Positions 25,701 through 38,389 of a DNA stretch of 64,000 nt are shown piece by piece (the first letter of the stretch is position 1; the number at the start of each line of letters is the position of its first letter). The notes beneath the pieces are model-generated. The model searched no databases and was not told where the DNA came from. It worked only from the letters and a program-made list of their open reading frames with translations. Origin of the DNA: Branchiostoma floridae (Eukaryota; Chordata; Leptocardii; Amphioxiformes; Branchiostomatidae); the NCBI RefSeq assembly GCF_000003815.2, contig NC_049981.1, forward strand, positions 12,177,058-12,241,057. Direction: 5' to 3'. Position numbers and translations under genes: made by a program.

Positions 25701-28700
25701 GGGACACCTTAACTGCTTATTATACTAGACTATCTGATCAACATATTTACAGAAGTTGTGCACGTAGTATACACGAGTGTGTCAAACAAACATTCAATCT
25801 GATTTGGCGATAGTTGATGATTTTACGGAGCGAGTACAAGAGAAGAATGACGTATCATAATACAAGTAAATTACATTTAACATTGTTCGCGTGTTGACGA
25901 ACTGTGCTTTCAGTTTCAATGTTTGGGCGTTTATTTGATTTCACACTTTCCCTGGTGCAAGACTGTGTCATAATGTGGTTACAGCAAGTCAAGACAATTT
26001 CAATGAAGTGTCCTTCAACTTCAACTTGTTCAGAGTTTACCCTCACTTAAGATAGCTTTATGCAACTGAAACTGTGCACACGGATTTCAGGGTTGTTCGA
26101 CAGAATACGATAACGGTACTTTACATCCATTACGTCCTAAGATGTGGTCCTATGGTGGACATTAATACAGAACAGGCCCTACTTCTTTTACAGACCATTA
26201 CCTGTGAGGGGAAACCTTTGTTCCTTGGAGTGTCGCATTTTTTATGTGCTCTTAATGGAAACCTCGGTCGTTCGTGCTTTTCAGTTTATGAGACAGACGA
26301 ATATGACCCGGCCGTTTTTACGTTACGTTTGGCTGACGGATCGGCTTTATCAAGTATGCTTCTAGTTCACCATCGTACGAAAGTCGTGCGACGATCGTAC
26401 GAGAGTCGTGCGACGATCGGGCGACGAATGAGACATGACCCTAAACATTTGAAATTTAATTGACGGGTCTTCAGCCGCACAAAGATTGTGTCAGTCTAAA
26501 CATCAGGCCGATAAACATAATTGTCATGTAATCTTAATTGCCATCCTTGTCACAGAATTCTTTGGTGGTTTTGATAAAATCTCTCAAATTAATTTCTGGA
26601 TCAGCAAGCGTGGACAAGGACATTTGTAAGGGTATTAAACTTGGGTGGTTGCCGAAATGCTGGCAAACGCCAGCAAATAAGGTCGCATGTTAAGAGGATA
26701 TAATGGATTAAAGTATTCCTTACCCTGGAGGTGATCATGACCGATGTTCAGTCGGTGGTGGTCCAAGAATTGTGTGCTTGTGCATTCTATGGCGTCTATG
26801 GCCTGGTACTTAGGCTGGCTGACACGGGACTGAGAGCCCAAGAGTTTCTTTCCTACCATTCCTTGCTAGACGTTGTGATCTTGGGAAAGGCACTTAAATC
26901 GACTTTCCTTACTTCATCCAGCCAGGTGTAAGAACGGGCACCTGACTTCGGTTGAGGAGGTCGATTGGGGAGTTAAAAGATGGCGGAAGAGGAATGGACT
27001 ACTCTCCAAGCAGAGGTTAGGCTCCGGCTGTTTTTTAACGTTTTTTAGTCGTTTTTATCGGGCTTTCTATTTTTTTTTATATCTGCGNNNNNNNNNNNNN
27101 NNNNNNNNNNNNNNNNNNNNNNNNNNNNNNNNNNNNNNNNNNNNNNNNNNNNNNNNNNNNNNNNNNNNNNNNNNNNNNNNNNNNNNNAACCGACACGGCG
27201 ATGACTTCTACGGAGCCTAACCTCTGCTTGGAGAGTAGGATGGGCTCCGTCTTCAAATGCCATGCCCTAGACACAGTGAATAACAGCCCACTGCCGCTAA
27301 TGTCTCTAGAACGCTATGCACCTTTTACCCTTGATTACCTCATGGTCAAGTGACTTTGACATGTTTTTCTGTCTAATGCAGTAATATTGATTTCTTCTGC
27401 TCAGTAAAGCTGAAGAAGAGTGTGTTAGGCGAAGCGTCCGGAAAAATTTCCCATTTGTACTACAAATTGTAGACATCGAATCGTGCTTCAATGTCTTTAC
27501 CTTTGTGTTTCAATGGCTTTTACCTATTTCTGTTACCAAATAGACGTCCATTATCGGCGAATAATTTGTCAGACATTAAGATTGCAGGAAAAGGCGCAAC
27601 CTAAGTTTTTTTCCAAAATTATTTATTTAGGTTTCTACGATAAACCGTTTATCATGGAATTATAACTTCCAGATTACCTCATGCCACGGATAGTTTTTCC
27701 ATGAAACCTAGAACGAAGGATGAACAATTCGTCATTGGCTCAAACATACGTCATCCAACGAACAGACAAATGAGCAGACAAATGCATTAGTGTTGAGAGA
27801 ACACAGGCCCGGGTGTCATAGGGGAAGAAATTATAAACTTATTGCCATATCAGAACCATATCAACTCTCAATCACTATATTTTCGAAGTCTAATGAACGT
27901 ACTTCATCTATTACGGCATGACAAATGGAAGTATTGTCGTGATTGTATCTGTTTAAATTGAGTGTGTGTGTGTGTGTGTGTTTGTGTGTGTGCGTGACTG
28001 TCTGTGTGTGTGTGTGTGTGTTTGCGCGCGTGCGCGTGTGTGTGTGTGTGTGCGCGCGTGTGCGTGTGTGTGCGCGCGTGTGCGTGTGTGCGCGCGTGTG
28101 TGCGTGCGCGCGTGTGCGTGCCCGTTTTTATGTATGTGTGTGCGTGTGTATGTGTATGTCCTGGCGTGCTTGTGTGTGCTTGTTTGTGTCTGTGTGTGTG
28201 TGAGTGAGAGCGTGTGCGCGTGTATCTGTATGTGCTGGACATGCTATGTATGCTTTTGCTTTTTGGTAGCAGATATCTTTTGATGTCAGGAAGAAGTGTT
28301 GTAGGTTTGGGACTGCAGCTTGCTCTATTTCTATGTCCTTCACAAGTTGTTAGGTGAGAATGGCTTATTCAATGACAACCTGCTGTTTTCCCATTATGTA
28401 GGCAATACTGATCACTCATAGTGTGGTTTGCATGTCATTTGTAACGCCACAGGACCACATAAACCTCCATATCTCAGCATTTCAGGCAACCGTTTATTCA
28501 CCAAGCAAAGGAGCCTGTATGTATTATTATCAAGTTATTAATCTTTCTCTATTTGTACTCAAAATTTTCGTCTTCAAGCACTTGTAAAGCGTTAGGAAAC
28601 CATACGGAAAAATTGGGTTCATTGATGATTTAAGACATGCTTAAAGATTGAATTTCATACCACTGGTTTTAAGCAGCTTTATATGAGGACGAATGAACCC

Positions 28701-31700
28701 GACTACGTCTCACGCACATCCGATCACGCCTTTCTATCGATGACTCTAGATCTCCATCACATTGACCTTGGTTCAATCTTACAAGACATCGTGACCATGG
28801 GAGATCAGTTGTGACCTACGTAAGAGTATGATGCAATGTAAAACCATCACAGTGGTAATACACTACCATAGCACATCCAGAACTCCAGATATCGAAACAA
28901 GAGATTCCGCTGCAGTATCGTGGACAGTCGCCAAGGGGGCCAAAATCTAACAATTTCTTCTTTTTGCTAACCATCTACAACATACCCTGTCATAATGTTC
29001 ACACACAAAAAAACAGACAAACGAAAACGTATTCTTGTTGACGAAGGTAACTATAACCATGCATATATACCGCAAACGTTTTTTTTTTCCGAATCTGAGA
29101 AACTGCGTACAATCAACGTTATGCGGTTAAAATGTGTAGCATTTTCCCCGCTATTGATCCCGCCGGTGGCCTCAGTTATTCTCCCGACGAACTTGACCCT
29201 GAGCATGTTGAACGTTTCCCGGAGAACAGCCACTGTGCGGGGTATGTGGTCTGTCAGAGCGCTGGGAACGTTCTGTCCCGGAGAACAGCCACTGTGCGGG
29301 GTCAGTGTGGTCTGTCACAGCTCTGTCCCGTAGAACAGCCACTGTGCGGGGTATGTGGTCTGTCAGAGCGCTGTGAACGCTCTGTCCCGGAGAACAGCCA
29401 CTGTGCGGGGTATGTGGTCTGTCACAGCGCTGGGAACCTTCAACTTGATTGTGAGCACTTGTGTGTGAAGGGAGAGAAGGCATGCGCAATCACTCACTAT
29501 ACACACTCTTAGTGTATAAGGTTACAAAAACACATGTTCATCTATCAACTAATGGAAAAGTACTCATAGGAAGTAGTATGGAAGTTGAACATACATTACT
29601 GAATAAAGAGACTCAAAAACATTGCTTTATTCCCACCAACGTTTTGGTGACCGTCTGTCACCATCTTCAGGGCAATTCTGATTGGTTCACATTGTGCTGC
29701 AGGACAGGTGCCAGAATTTCCCTGAAGAAGATGGTAGATGGTCACCAAAACGTCGGTGAGCATAAAGCAATGGTTGTGTAAAAAGAGTCTCGTTATTCAG
29801 TGACGTACAAACCTGATGAAACTATTCACGGAACATACATTACTTCACTAGCTCTGCTGCGCTTGTACTCCTGTATGGCCCAAGGGCTAGAGGAACGGGG
29901 ATGGGCACCGACTTATACACCAGATGGTGTGGGAAGGATTCTATTTTTCTAAATGGCCATTCAGTCCATAAGTTATTTGTTTTTGTTGATTACAATAATT
30001 TAAGAAAGCACATGCATATGCAGTATATATTGTTACTGTTTCCTACAGCACGAAATGTATGAAACCTGTTAGGCTCTCTTCATATTCATTTGCTATATTA
30101 TATATTATATTACATATATCCTTTCATGTCACCTGAAATTAGCCCACGGGTAAGAATTTGCAATGAAATTTTCATACACAGTGTATAATAGTTTTCCGAT
30201 AGCAAATTGTGTTGCGGATATGTCGTATAAAAACTAACTGTCCTGCGGCGGTAAATGTCGCCGTGAATCATCGTAGAAGGTCGATTTTGTCATGGCCCAG
30301 TCCAAAGGTATGCTACAGAAATATATCATAAGGTGTTTGTGATGGCGACTTGACGAGACAGTTCAACATGTCGTGTGTCTGGGGATAGGAGACCAGAAAT
30401 GTTTGCGGAAACCCGCTAAACATCCTCCAAATGTTCCTCCTAAGTCAAAAGGTGGATGAAGATTCATTGAACATTACAACTACATACGTGGTAAATTCTA
30501 AGGTTGAAGTGTCACGGGCGAAATCAACAGCAGAATGTATATGTAAGACGCGATGTATGTACCAAGGGCGACCTAGATTCTGCATTATTGCTAACTTATT
30601 AAAGTAATTTCTACAATATATTTTGTGGCACCTACCATGATGAGTTTTCAACAACTAGGGCATATATACGTTTTTCTAAGTATTGATTTGCGCAGGCGAC
30701 GTTAACAGAAGACTATCTAAGTGACATAATTTGTTTGGTTCTAAGGTTGAAGTGTGGCAGGCGAAATCAACAGCAGAATACATATAACTGTGAGAAATAA
30801 TTTGTTGATTTATTTACCAAGAACGACGTAGATTCTGCATTATTGCCAACCTGTTGAAGTAATTCCTACAATGTATTCTCACCGACCATGATGAGTTTTG
30901 AAACAACTAGGGAATATTTTACGTGCAATGTACGTGTTTCTAAGTCTTCATTTGCGCAGGCGAGGTCGACAGAAGACTATGCTCGTGACATAATTTGTTG
31001 ATTAATCGACCACAAACGACCCTAAGATCTTGACTAATCCTCCTGAAACAGGATCATGATTTCTGAGACGACGTCGTGAGCTCGGCACGTCCTCAGTCTC
31101 CAGGGGCTGCCGGGAAAGCCTTTCTCCCGGAACGCAGTGTAACGTTAACGTGATTTGAATGAACAGGTGAACATCTTTGGTACAGAAACATTAAAGGTGC
31201 TCTATGTAGGATGTACAGGGAAGAAATACTGGAAATATTCTGAACTGAACTGAACTACGTTAACTTTCATGAAGGAGGAATATATTGTTTTTTTATTGCT
31301 TTGTTTCTTCTTCTTCTTCATCTCCCCCTTCCTCCCCTTCTTCTTCCGTTTCAAACAAATAGGTTCACTTACTTGGATCAGAGAGCTGTCAGCATGCTTT
31401 GTTAGTGGAGCTGCGGTAGACATTCTGTGGTGGTCGATTTCATAAGGTAGCAAGTGGCAGGACAGAGCTGGGGGGATGGTCATCATGTCTATGAATTTGT
31501 TTCAGTAAGAATTAAGCTAGCTAGTGCTGAAGTTTGTTAGGCTAGGCCATTTGATGGTACAAAAGTATGTATTTGGTTGCAAATGTAACCTTTCTACTTA
31601 CATTCCATTTAAATGCATTTGCGTCGCTAACTATGTTTTGTTGTCTACAAACAATACAATTAAGAATAATCCTTCTAATTCCACGTATGTTTGGTGATAT

Positions 31701-34700
31701 CAACAAGTACGCGCTTGTGGAATGTGAAATACTGGAAGCTTTTCTGTATGGTCATATGGCACATGGTTTATTCAACCCGATATGTAACATCTATTATCAT
31801 AATACCGGTACGTTTACGACGATTTCTCTAGCCATACTGAATTGACAAATTGTCAACGCATCATTTTCTCCAGTTACATGTTGCTGTTATAGGTTACCCT
31901 TGCCACTTCTTCTGTGTAACTTTTCTGCCACTCTTGTCCTGCTAAAAGCTTAATATTGTAATTGCAACACGCCGCGGAATTGCACGGCGAACGGGCGCGT
32001 GGTTGGGAGGGGGTAAAAAATACTGGTAGGAAGAAACACGGCACAATTAACTGCCGCTATGTACATTTATACATCCTCTGATGTTCCTTCCTTTAGTGTC
32101 AGTAAATGCATAAAACATAAACCTGCATGAACATACAATATGTCATGAGAAAACGGACGTATACTGTCAAGAATTTTCATTTAACTTCTGTCCGTCACAA
32201 CCGCTATGACGTAACACTTCACTGCTAGCGTAGATATAAAAATGGCGGGAAAATGGCTGCGTACGTTCAATTTTGCCCATTCAGTCGTAGATCCGGGCTA
32301 TTATGCAACGGTTCTTCACACTTTTACATGAGTTGTAGGTCACCAACAGAAATTCAAGATTGTTGTTGAATCATGTTCGTCTTGTGCCTTGAGCATGTGT
32401 AATTATGATCTATAAATTTGGCAATGAATGTGACAGTGTGTTCGTCCCACGACGAGCTGCCTACCCCGAAAAAGATACTGAAAACTTTTGGCCTTGTTGT
32501 CTTCGAATGCATTGTTATCGATGCTTTGTAAATGGTGTATTGGACACCTAGACTTCAGAAATAACTATTGTTGCATGTGTAGATCTCTTTAAGTTCCAGT
32601 ATTTTTAATCTACCGGTATAAGTCTTACTACCGGTATTATGCCAATGCATGTTAGATACATATCTATAAAAATGACTCTTCCTACTCTTCATCCTACTCT
32701 TACCTTGAGTGCTTTCAAGTGAGTTCTGCCAAAAATCCGTACGCAAGAAAGAACCATTCTTAGAATTCTATCATTGCCAAACAATATGTAATCATAAACT
32801 GGGACTCAAAAGTATTGCAGTTACCAGTTGCCACTGATCGTTTTGTTTTCAGTTTAAACTCTAACAATTGACTTCGACTTGAAGGTTTCAACAGAGTCTG
32901 TGTTGAAATAGATGTCCTTAAAAGCCGTAGGTTTTACTGTCATTATGATGCAGACGTCCTCTAAATCGCAGCAGGAAACGTTGACATGGCTTACGTGACT
33001 GTCCGCACGTGCACAGTCGTGTGTTCCTTGAGCCAATGACTCAATGCAAAACGCCTGGTTTACCCCGTCCATCTTCCTCTAGACAGGACCTGAAAGTTCA
33101 CACATGTTTTCTTTAAGGAAAACAAACAGCATCACTCAGCCGATGGTTAACAACTCAATAGAGACTCCAAATTGGCAAGCTGTCAGGGGACTTTGAATGA
33201 AGCGTAGCTATTGTGATAGATTAGACTGATATTACAAATTTTGATTGATGTCTACAGCGTGGGATGGAGAAACCTAGTGGCGCTAGCGGGCTCAATTGCT
33301 GGAGTTCCTAGCTAGACGTTGTGTCCTTGGTAAAGGCACTTGAATACGGCTTTCCTCGTGATCACTCTACCCAGGTGTAAATGGGTACTTTACTTACGTA
33401 GGGGAGGTATAAAGCCGTAGGAGGAGAGGGATGGGCTTCACCTTGCAAACCTTTCCCTAAACACAGTGGATAACAGCCCATTGCCCCCACGGCCTCAAAA
33501 CGGCTATGGGACTACCTTTTCTTTGCCCGCATTGTCTGCCAAATTGTTAAAGTCATAAGAGAGAGCTTGACAATGTTAGGGGAGAATGTCTTTGGTATCA
33601 AACCAGTAGATCTTTAAAGACTTTGTAGGCTCAGTGTATATCGAATATGGGAAGCATTGATAACAGAATTAGAATCCTCTTTCAGGCGTTTGAATACCCT
33701 GACGCCAAATGCACCATTTAGAAAAGCTGTCCAATCTCGTGTTGCGTTACGGATGAGGTATGAGTGTCGTCACTTCAGGGCCGGTTGCCACGGATGACTG
33801 ATGTTAACGTCAAGTTTTCATTGGAAGCCAATGCCAATTCATGTAATACCAGCGTCGATACACTGCTGACAATTTCCTTTTCGGTGCAAGTTCAAAATGT
33901 GGAGAAATGCACACGTAGACATCCTTGTATTTCACAAAGATAGAGTGTATTAGTCGTACGTTGTTTGCTTGCTACACAGTTGTGTTCAGGCTTTGTCGAT
34001 TCAGAGAACTTAAGGAAACCGAAACTAAAACTTAAATCTTTAATTTCATTTGCTACTTATAGGATATTCTCATTGATAACCGCACGTCTCTAGATCAAAG
34101 AAATCGTTAGTTGTGTACCTCAAAGTAAAAGGTGAAGTACACTTAATCGTAGATTGCACTATGTATGTTGATAACAGAAATATCATATGAAGTTAAAAAG
34201 AGGGTAGTTTTCCCTTATTGGAAAATGTACATTACTCATGCATTTTGATAAACCGACCATTGCTAAACCCATGCAATCCTACATTTTCACCATTACCTAG
34301 AGAGAAGTAGTCAAAACCCTATGATAGACTAAATCTATAATACTGTAGTGTTTGTTGCGTCTCTATTGAGCTCGGTTGTGCAAAAATGTATAATGAAGAT
34401 CTTCATTCATTCGTTGATGATCACGAATCATCAAAGATCAAGATTCGTGGAGTGATTAAACTCAAGGGAAGCATTAGTTGAAATCTACGATTTCTCAAGT
34501 CCCCGTCAATCAATTCTATTAGAACTAGAAAGAGTCATGACCAAGTTGAATAACTATTTTCATTTCTAGGTCTTTGCAGTGTATCGAGGCCATGCAGTCA
34601 TATATCATTACACTGTTCGTCACGTTTTAACACGTAAGCACACCTAGCTCCACTAGAAATCCACGACTAATTAGTTGTAATAAAAGATGATTGAGAATCT

Positions 34701-36522
34701 AATGTTGATTTCTGGTTCACGTTAGGTAACATCCTGATTATCGTGACGCTCATCAGATGCAGACGGCGGCTACTGCAGCCTCTGCCGCCCTACTGTTACC
34801 TGCTAGCCCTGGCCGTGTCGGACCTGCTCTACCTGGTCTCTGTCCTGGTCCTATCACGCACGCTCAAAACCATGACCTTTCACCTCCCGGATCCCGACTG
34901 GTATTATGGGAAATTCTGTTCGTACAACGTGGTTGTTGGGTACACGGCGTCGTACGCCTCGGTCTGGACGGTGGTGGCCTTCAGCGTGGAGCGGTACATC
35001 GCGATCTGCCACCCGTTCAGACACAGGTAAGGCATTGCTACATGTCATGAGCCATGACGTGTAAAGCGGGTATCTCTTTGGACGTCCGGACTGCACCAAC
35101 TTTACAATTTTCCGCTGTGGCCACACTGACGTATGACGCATTTGCGCATGAAGCCCAGATGAGCAGGATATTTGAAATTACAGCTGAACCAGAATCCGAT
35201 GATGAAAGGTGTATGAAAAAGGAGATTGCAGCGACAAAATGATGCTCACTTATCATACTTGGTGCAGCATTCTTAGATTGTATCATTGTAATTTTCTCAG
35301 GTTTGCAACCATTGGCGAATTCTGAATTTTTTGAAATTAGAAAAAAAATCCCAATTTTAGGCAATAAATTGTGCCGAATTCAGTCACTTTGCGAATGCCT
35401 GGCGGGAACAGGTGCAATTTAGCACAGTGTAGGGAGATACCCGCTTTGACGTTGTGACGTTTCTTTACTGAATTCGAATTTATAAAGATCTACAGTTTGA
35501 CAGTTAATCAGACAGTAGCACGAGTGGTTGTAAGGCCATGAAGAGGGGTTTATGAGCATCTTGAGAAATCATCTAGCTCGCTGTGTGACCGTTATCATAA
35601 ATTGCAGGGCACTAGATTTTAGATCGTTAAATGTATATATTCTCGGCACAACTATTGGTTGGTGGCAGCGGTAACAAGTAGATGTTGGAATATATGGAAA
35701 TTGGTATAGGATAGAAAACCATCATTCTAGTTTATCCGTTTATAGGGTAAAAAAATGAGATTCTTTGGATATTCTATGGTTGGCAGCAATCTACAGTACG
35801 TTACTGATTTGTACTGTGCTTTGACCTTCAGGGTAGGATCATCGCTTAAGCTGACGATCAAGGTCATCATGGTGGTGTGGCTCTTCTCGTTCCTGCTGGC
35901 CCTGCCCTACCATTGGCTGGTGGGTCCCAGTCACCTGACAAAATTCGTAAACGGCCGTAACGTCACCGGTGATTGGTGCAAACCGATAGACAGAGGAGTG
36001 ACGTTTACCCTCTCCCTGACATGGGTCTCCACAGTTTTCCATTTTCTAGTTCCGTTTACCCTAACAAGTATTTTCGCGATACAGATTGCATGGGCTATAA
36101 GGATGTCAAGGTCAAGGGTTAAGACGCATGCGCGCTTCCACCCAACTTCCCAGACTGCCCTGTCATACATGTTAGTACTACTGTCCTCTGTAGCTTTGGT
36201 GCTTCTCATGCCAATGAAAGTTTTGAAACTGTACATGTATTTCAAAGGTCTAGCGCCCACCTCCCCACAAATAACCCTCCTTTGGCACTCCTTCACCATG
36301 CTATTCGACATGAATTCCTGCCTGAATTTTTGCCTGTACTATCTAGCCAGTCGGAAGTTTCGAAAAGCCCTGAAAGACAAAGTCTTCTGTTGTCTTCCTA
36401 GAGACAAGCTCCATAGAGCGTCAACTTTGAAAAGCGGCGCAAAAGTAGACGACATTGAGTTGAAAACTTTTGCTTCTACCCCTGCAGCATTGTCAGCTCC
36501 TACGTTTCAATTTGAACAATGA
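22771..36522 (+). CDS. Rhodopsin-class (class A) peptide-receptor-like GPCR, three exons
   Basis: Exons 22771-22978, 34726-35026 and 35832-36522 join in phase (1, then 2) into 399 codons plus stop. Exon 1 encodes a roughly 55-residue extracellular N-terminus with a glycosylation site (N48-Y-T) and the start of TM1. The junction gives IGIPG|NILIIV. Further landmarks are LAVSD in TM2 (D102), C134 at the top of TM3, ERY (158-160) in place of DRY, C219 in the second extracellular loop with an NVT site just before it, and a conserved Pro in TM6 (LLMPMK). TM7 ends [20 protein letters not shown], so the usual NPxxY is NFCLY. The C-tail has Cys-Cys for possible palmitoylation. The family fits plasma-membrane neuropeptide-type receptors; FMRFamide-receptor-like proteins also have NF at NPxxY. 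The ligand is unknown. The intron between exons 1 and 2 is 11.7 kb and full of repeats. Confidence 0.88.
23685..23850 (+). mobile_element. tRNA-headed SINE copy in GPCR intron 1
   Basis: It contains a tRNA B-box-like word (ggattcgaaacccc, near 23733) preceded by a tRNA-like ggcccataacttagaggtc. This is followed by a body motif (tttcctcacttcactcaggtgtaaatg...acctagcgtcggtta) shared with 26863-26960 and 33300-33400. No coding frame. The shared body with a pol III-type head supports a SINE family. Confidence 0.55.
26372..26427 (+). repeat. Short tandem repeat, about 23-bp unit
   Basis: The unit cgtacga(a/g)agtcgtgcgacgat occurs twice in direct succession and is followed by a partial third copy (cgggcgacga). 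The unit is itself partly palindromic (cgtcg/cgacg). Confidence 0.75.
26862..27310 (+). mobile_element. SINE copy interrupted by an inverted-repeat element and a gap
   Basis: The left part (gctagacgttgtgatcttgg...aaaggcacttaa...ccaggtgtaaga...acctgacttcggttg) and the right part after 27239 (ggatgggctcc...acacagtgaataacagccca) match the two halves of the copy at 33300-33500. Between them is an insertion bounded by inverted tactctccaagcagaggtta (from about 27000) and its reverse complement ending about 27238. The insertion carries a 100-N gap (27088-27187). This is a nested insertion. Confidence 0.6.
27088..27187. other. Assembly gap (100 N)
   Basis: A run of exactly 100 undetermined bases inside an inverted-repeat insertion. 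The length is probably a placeholder. Translations through it are meaningless. Confidence 0.98.
27960..28215 (+). repeat. (TG)n / (CG,TG) microsatellite
   Basis: About 250 bp dominated by tg dinucleotides with tgcgcg interruptions. The long frames of alternating Cys-Val (plus) or Thr-His (minus) are artefacts of the repeat. Confidence 0.95.
29214..29440 (+). repeat. Minisatellite, four copies of a 50-59-bp unit
   Basis: The core gaacagccactgtgcggggt begins at 29224, 29283, 29333 and 29392, giving spacings of 59, 50 and 59. It is followed each time by a tgtggtctgtcaga/cag variant. Units also carry tctgtcccg(g/t)a. Open frames crossing it on either strand follow the repeat and lack other coding evidence. 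Confidence 0.9.
29598..29801. mobile_element. Foldback (inverted-repeat) element
   Basis: The left arm (actgaataaagagactcaaa...attgctttat...ccaacgttttggtgacc...catcttcaggg) is mirrored by the right arm ending cgttattcagt. The arms are about 85-90 bp, separated by about 30 bp. No coding capacity. Confidence 0.8.
30494..31005 (+). repeat. Tandem duplication, about 242-bp period
   Basis: Markers repeat in order: ttctaaggttgaagtgt at about 30496 and 30738, gaaatcaacagcagaat, tagattctgcattattgc, ccatgatgagtttt, gcgcaggcga and agaagactat. The copies are diverged by substitutions and short indels. It lies inside the large GPCR intron. Confidence 0.85.
33255..33510 (+). mobile_element. SINE copy in GPCR intron 1
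   Basis: The body reads gctagacgttgtgtccttgg, aaaggcacttgaa, tacccaggtgtaaatgggta, ggatgggcttca and acacagtggataacagccca. It is colinear with the split copy at 26862-27310 and, in part, with 23685-23850. It is the most complete of the three copies in the window. Confidence 0.6.
35055..35455. mobile_element. MITE-like element in GPCR intron 2
   Basis: Terminal inverted repeats taaagcgggtatctc (from 35062) and gagatacccgcttt (ending about 35447), with flanking gacgt words. About 390 bp. The short open frames on both strands (35054-35242 plus, 35364-35038 minus) fall inside it and are not counted as genes. Confidence 0.65.
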
Positions 36523-36704
36523 AATGTGAAGCTTATGAGACAAGCTAAGGTTTCTATTCCGATAGAAAATAAGCAGTTTGAAATTTGTAATGCTTTAATG
36601 CAGTTATCAGCCACGATTCAATATTGCAGATCTTGCCATGCTGAAATGAAGCCGTTGTGATAGGTGTGGATAGGCGTGGCAGGTCTTACAATGTAATATA
36701 ACGT

Positions 36705-36710
36705 AATAAA
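36705..36710 (+). terminator. Polyadenylation signal AATAAA for the GPCR gene
   Basis: A canonical AATAAA lies about 180 bases after the GPCR stop codon, on the same strand. It is a reasonable 3' end signal; the cleavage site is not visible. Confidence 0.5.
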
Positions 36711-38389
36711 CAGTGATGTTCACTTTAGACACATGAATTGAACTGCAAATCTATATTCCTCATGCGTTTGGACAAACCGATCATAGCTAAGCCCATACAA
36801 TCCTACATTTTTAATTTTGGTCGTTGCCAAAAAGCGAGAAGAAGTCGAAGTATATGATGTGGATTAGATATACAATACGTTTACATGTACTATATAGTAT
36901 TTCTGAATCAGTTGTTGTGACCTGTTCTGGGTTGGCCCAAAATGTACAATATAAAGAATGGTCTTGATGTTCAACCTTCGATCGACGTAACCGAAGGTCT
37001 TAATTCATCCATTCATTTAGTATCTCCTAACATGAGGGATATCAAAATCAGTACAATGTAAAACAACAAATTAGAACATTGTTGTTGAGTGCTGTGTTAC
37101 GTCATGACGTTTGTTCTAATTCATTTTTGTAAATTGTTTTCGGTGGATCGTCACGAGGGTTCCCAAAGAGAGTCTCATAGATCGTCGTAAAAGTATTTTT
37201 CACAAACTGCATCAACAAAGACATCATCAAAATATACTGACAAGGATCCGTCAAACCCTTCTTGAATCATTCTCTTTCAACGCCGACCGGCCCCTACCCA
37301 CCTACTAAATATCATAAGGATCCGTACACAGCTTCTTGAGTTATGCTGTCCACATACATACATAAACATATATAAATGGCACCGACTCATTATCTTCTTA
37401 AAAGTGGTAATATAAGTACATTTATTTGGCGTGTATCATGCTATATCTTAGCCTTTGTACAGAATGGATAGGGAACCGACCACCCTCGTATCAGCTACAT
37501 TGTCGGTATTGTTCGTGAAAACGGAAATCGTGGATTGCATGCTTTGCATACATCTTGACAAAATAACAAGACAACACAATCTTGTAGTAAGATGATATCG
37601 ATGTTTTATTGCATAATGTTCCCGGCTATACAGGGTTGAGACTTAGCTGTATATATCTACTTAACATAAGTATTCGTCCTCATTCAATGTATATTTTGCT
37701 GTATATGTGATTGATGTAAACTATATCGTGAGTGTACCCACGTTTGGGTACTGTCATTATGATAATATATGGTTTTGTAAGAGATCTTTACTCTTACTTA
37801 TGTAATAAAATCGTACATTTTAAGAGTTTGATTCCCGCTGAATTGAATACAGTTCTGAACAGCTTTGAACAACTGTGATGGAATGACAACTCTTGTACAT
37901 CAGAATGTTATTACAGCACATATCATGATAATGTGTAATTATCAGCTATGGGTACACTAATTAGTATACTTAATGTGGGAAGTACATTCGTTAAATGTAC
38001 ACAATGTCCGTAACATATCTATCGTTTACCAATTCTTGGATATACGACCAATTGTTATTTGTATGTTGCACTCGGTCCTTTGATGTCATTTAGCCTTATG
38101 CATTTGTACATCGTTGTAAAGTTTTGGTGAAGACAACTATGATATATCATAGAATAAAGACATAACTATGTACATGTTGTTGTTGTTGTCTCTATTATCC
38201 GCTTGTTTCGTCGGAAGATGGTCACATGTGCTGTCTTTTCTCTCTCTCTCATGTACATGTACCAATGGACTAATATTGCTGTATTGTTTGCACAGCTGTG
38301 TGGCCAAAGGGCATAGAAGAGGCCGTGCGCGCCGTCATACACACCACACAGTGGCGTGACTGTTTTTAATGTAACAATTTCCGAACGAA
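36711..38389. other. Intergenic region between the GPCR and nicotinic subunit gene A
   Basis: The two genes converge here (plus GPCR, minus gene A). No exon seen. On the minus strand an AATAAA (tttatt on the plus strand at about 37607) lies some 780 bases past the gene A stop and could serve it. Otherwise AT-rich sequence. Confidence 0.5.

Noticed and set aside
27904-28283. Long Cys-Val and Thr-His frames on both strands
   Set aside because: They are translations of the (TG)n microsatellite.
29132-29512. 126-codon plus frame and 105-codon minus frame
   Set aside because: Both follow the 59-bp minisatellite.
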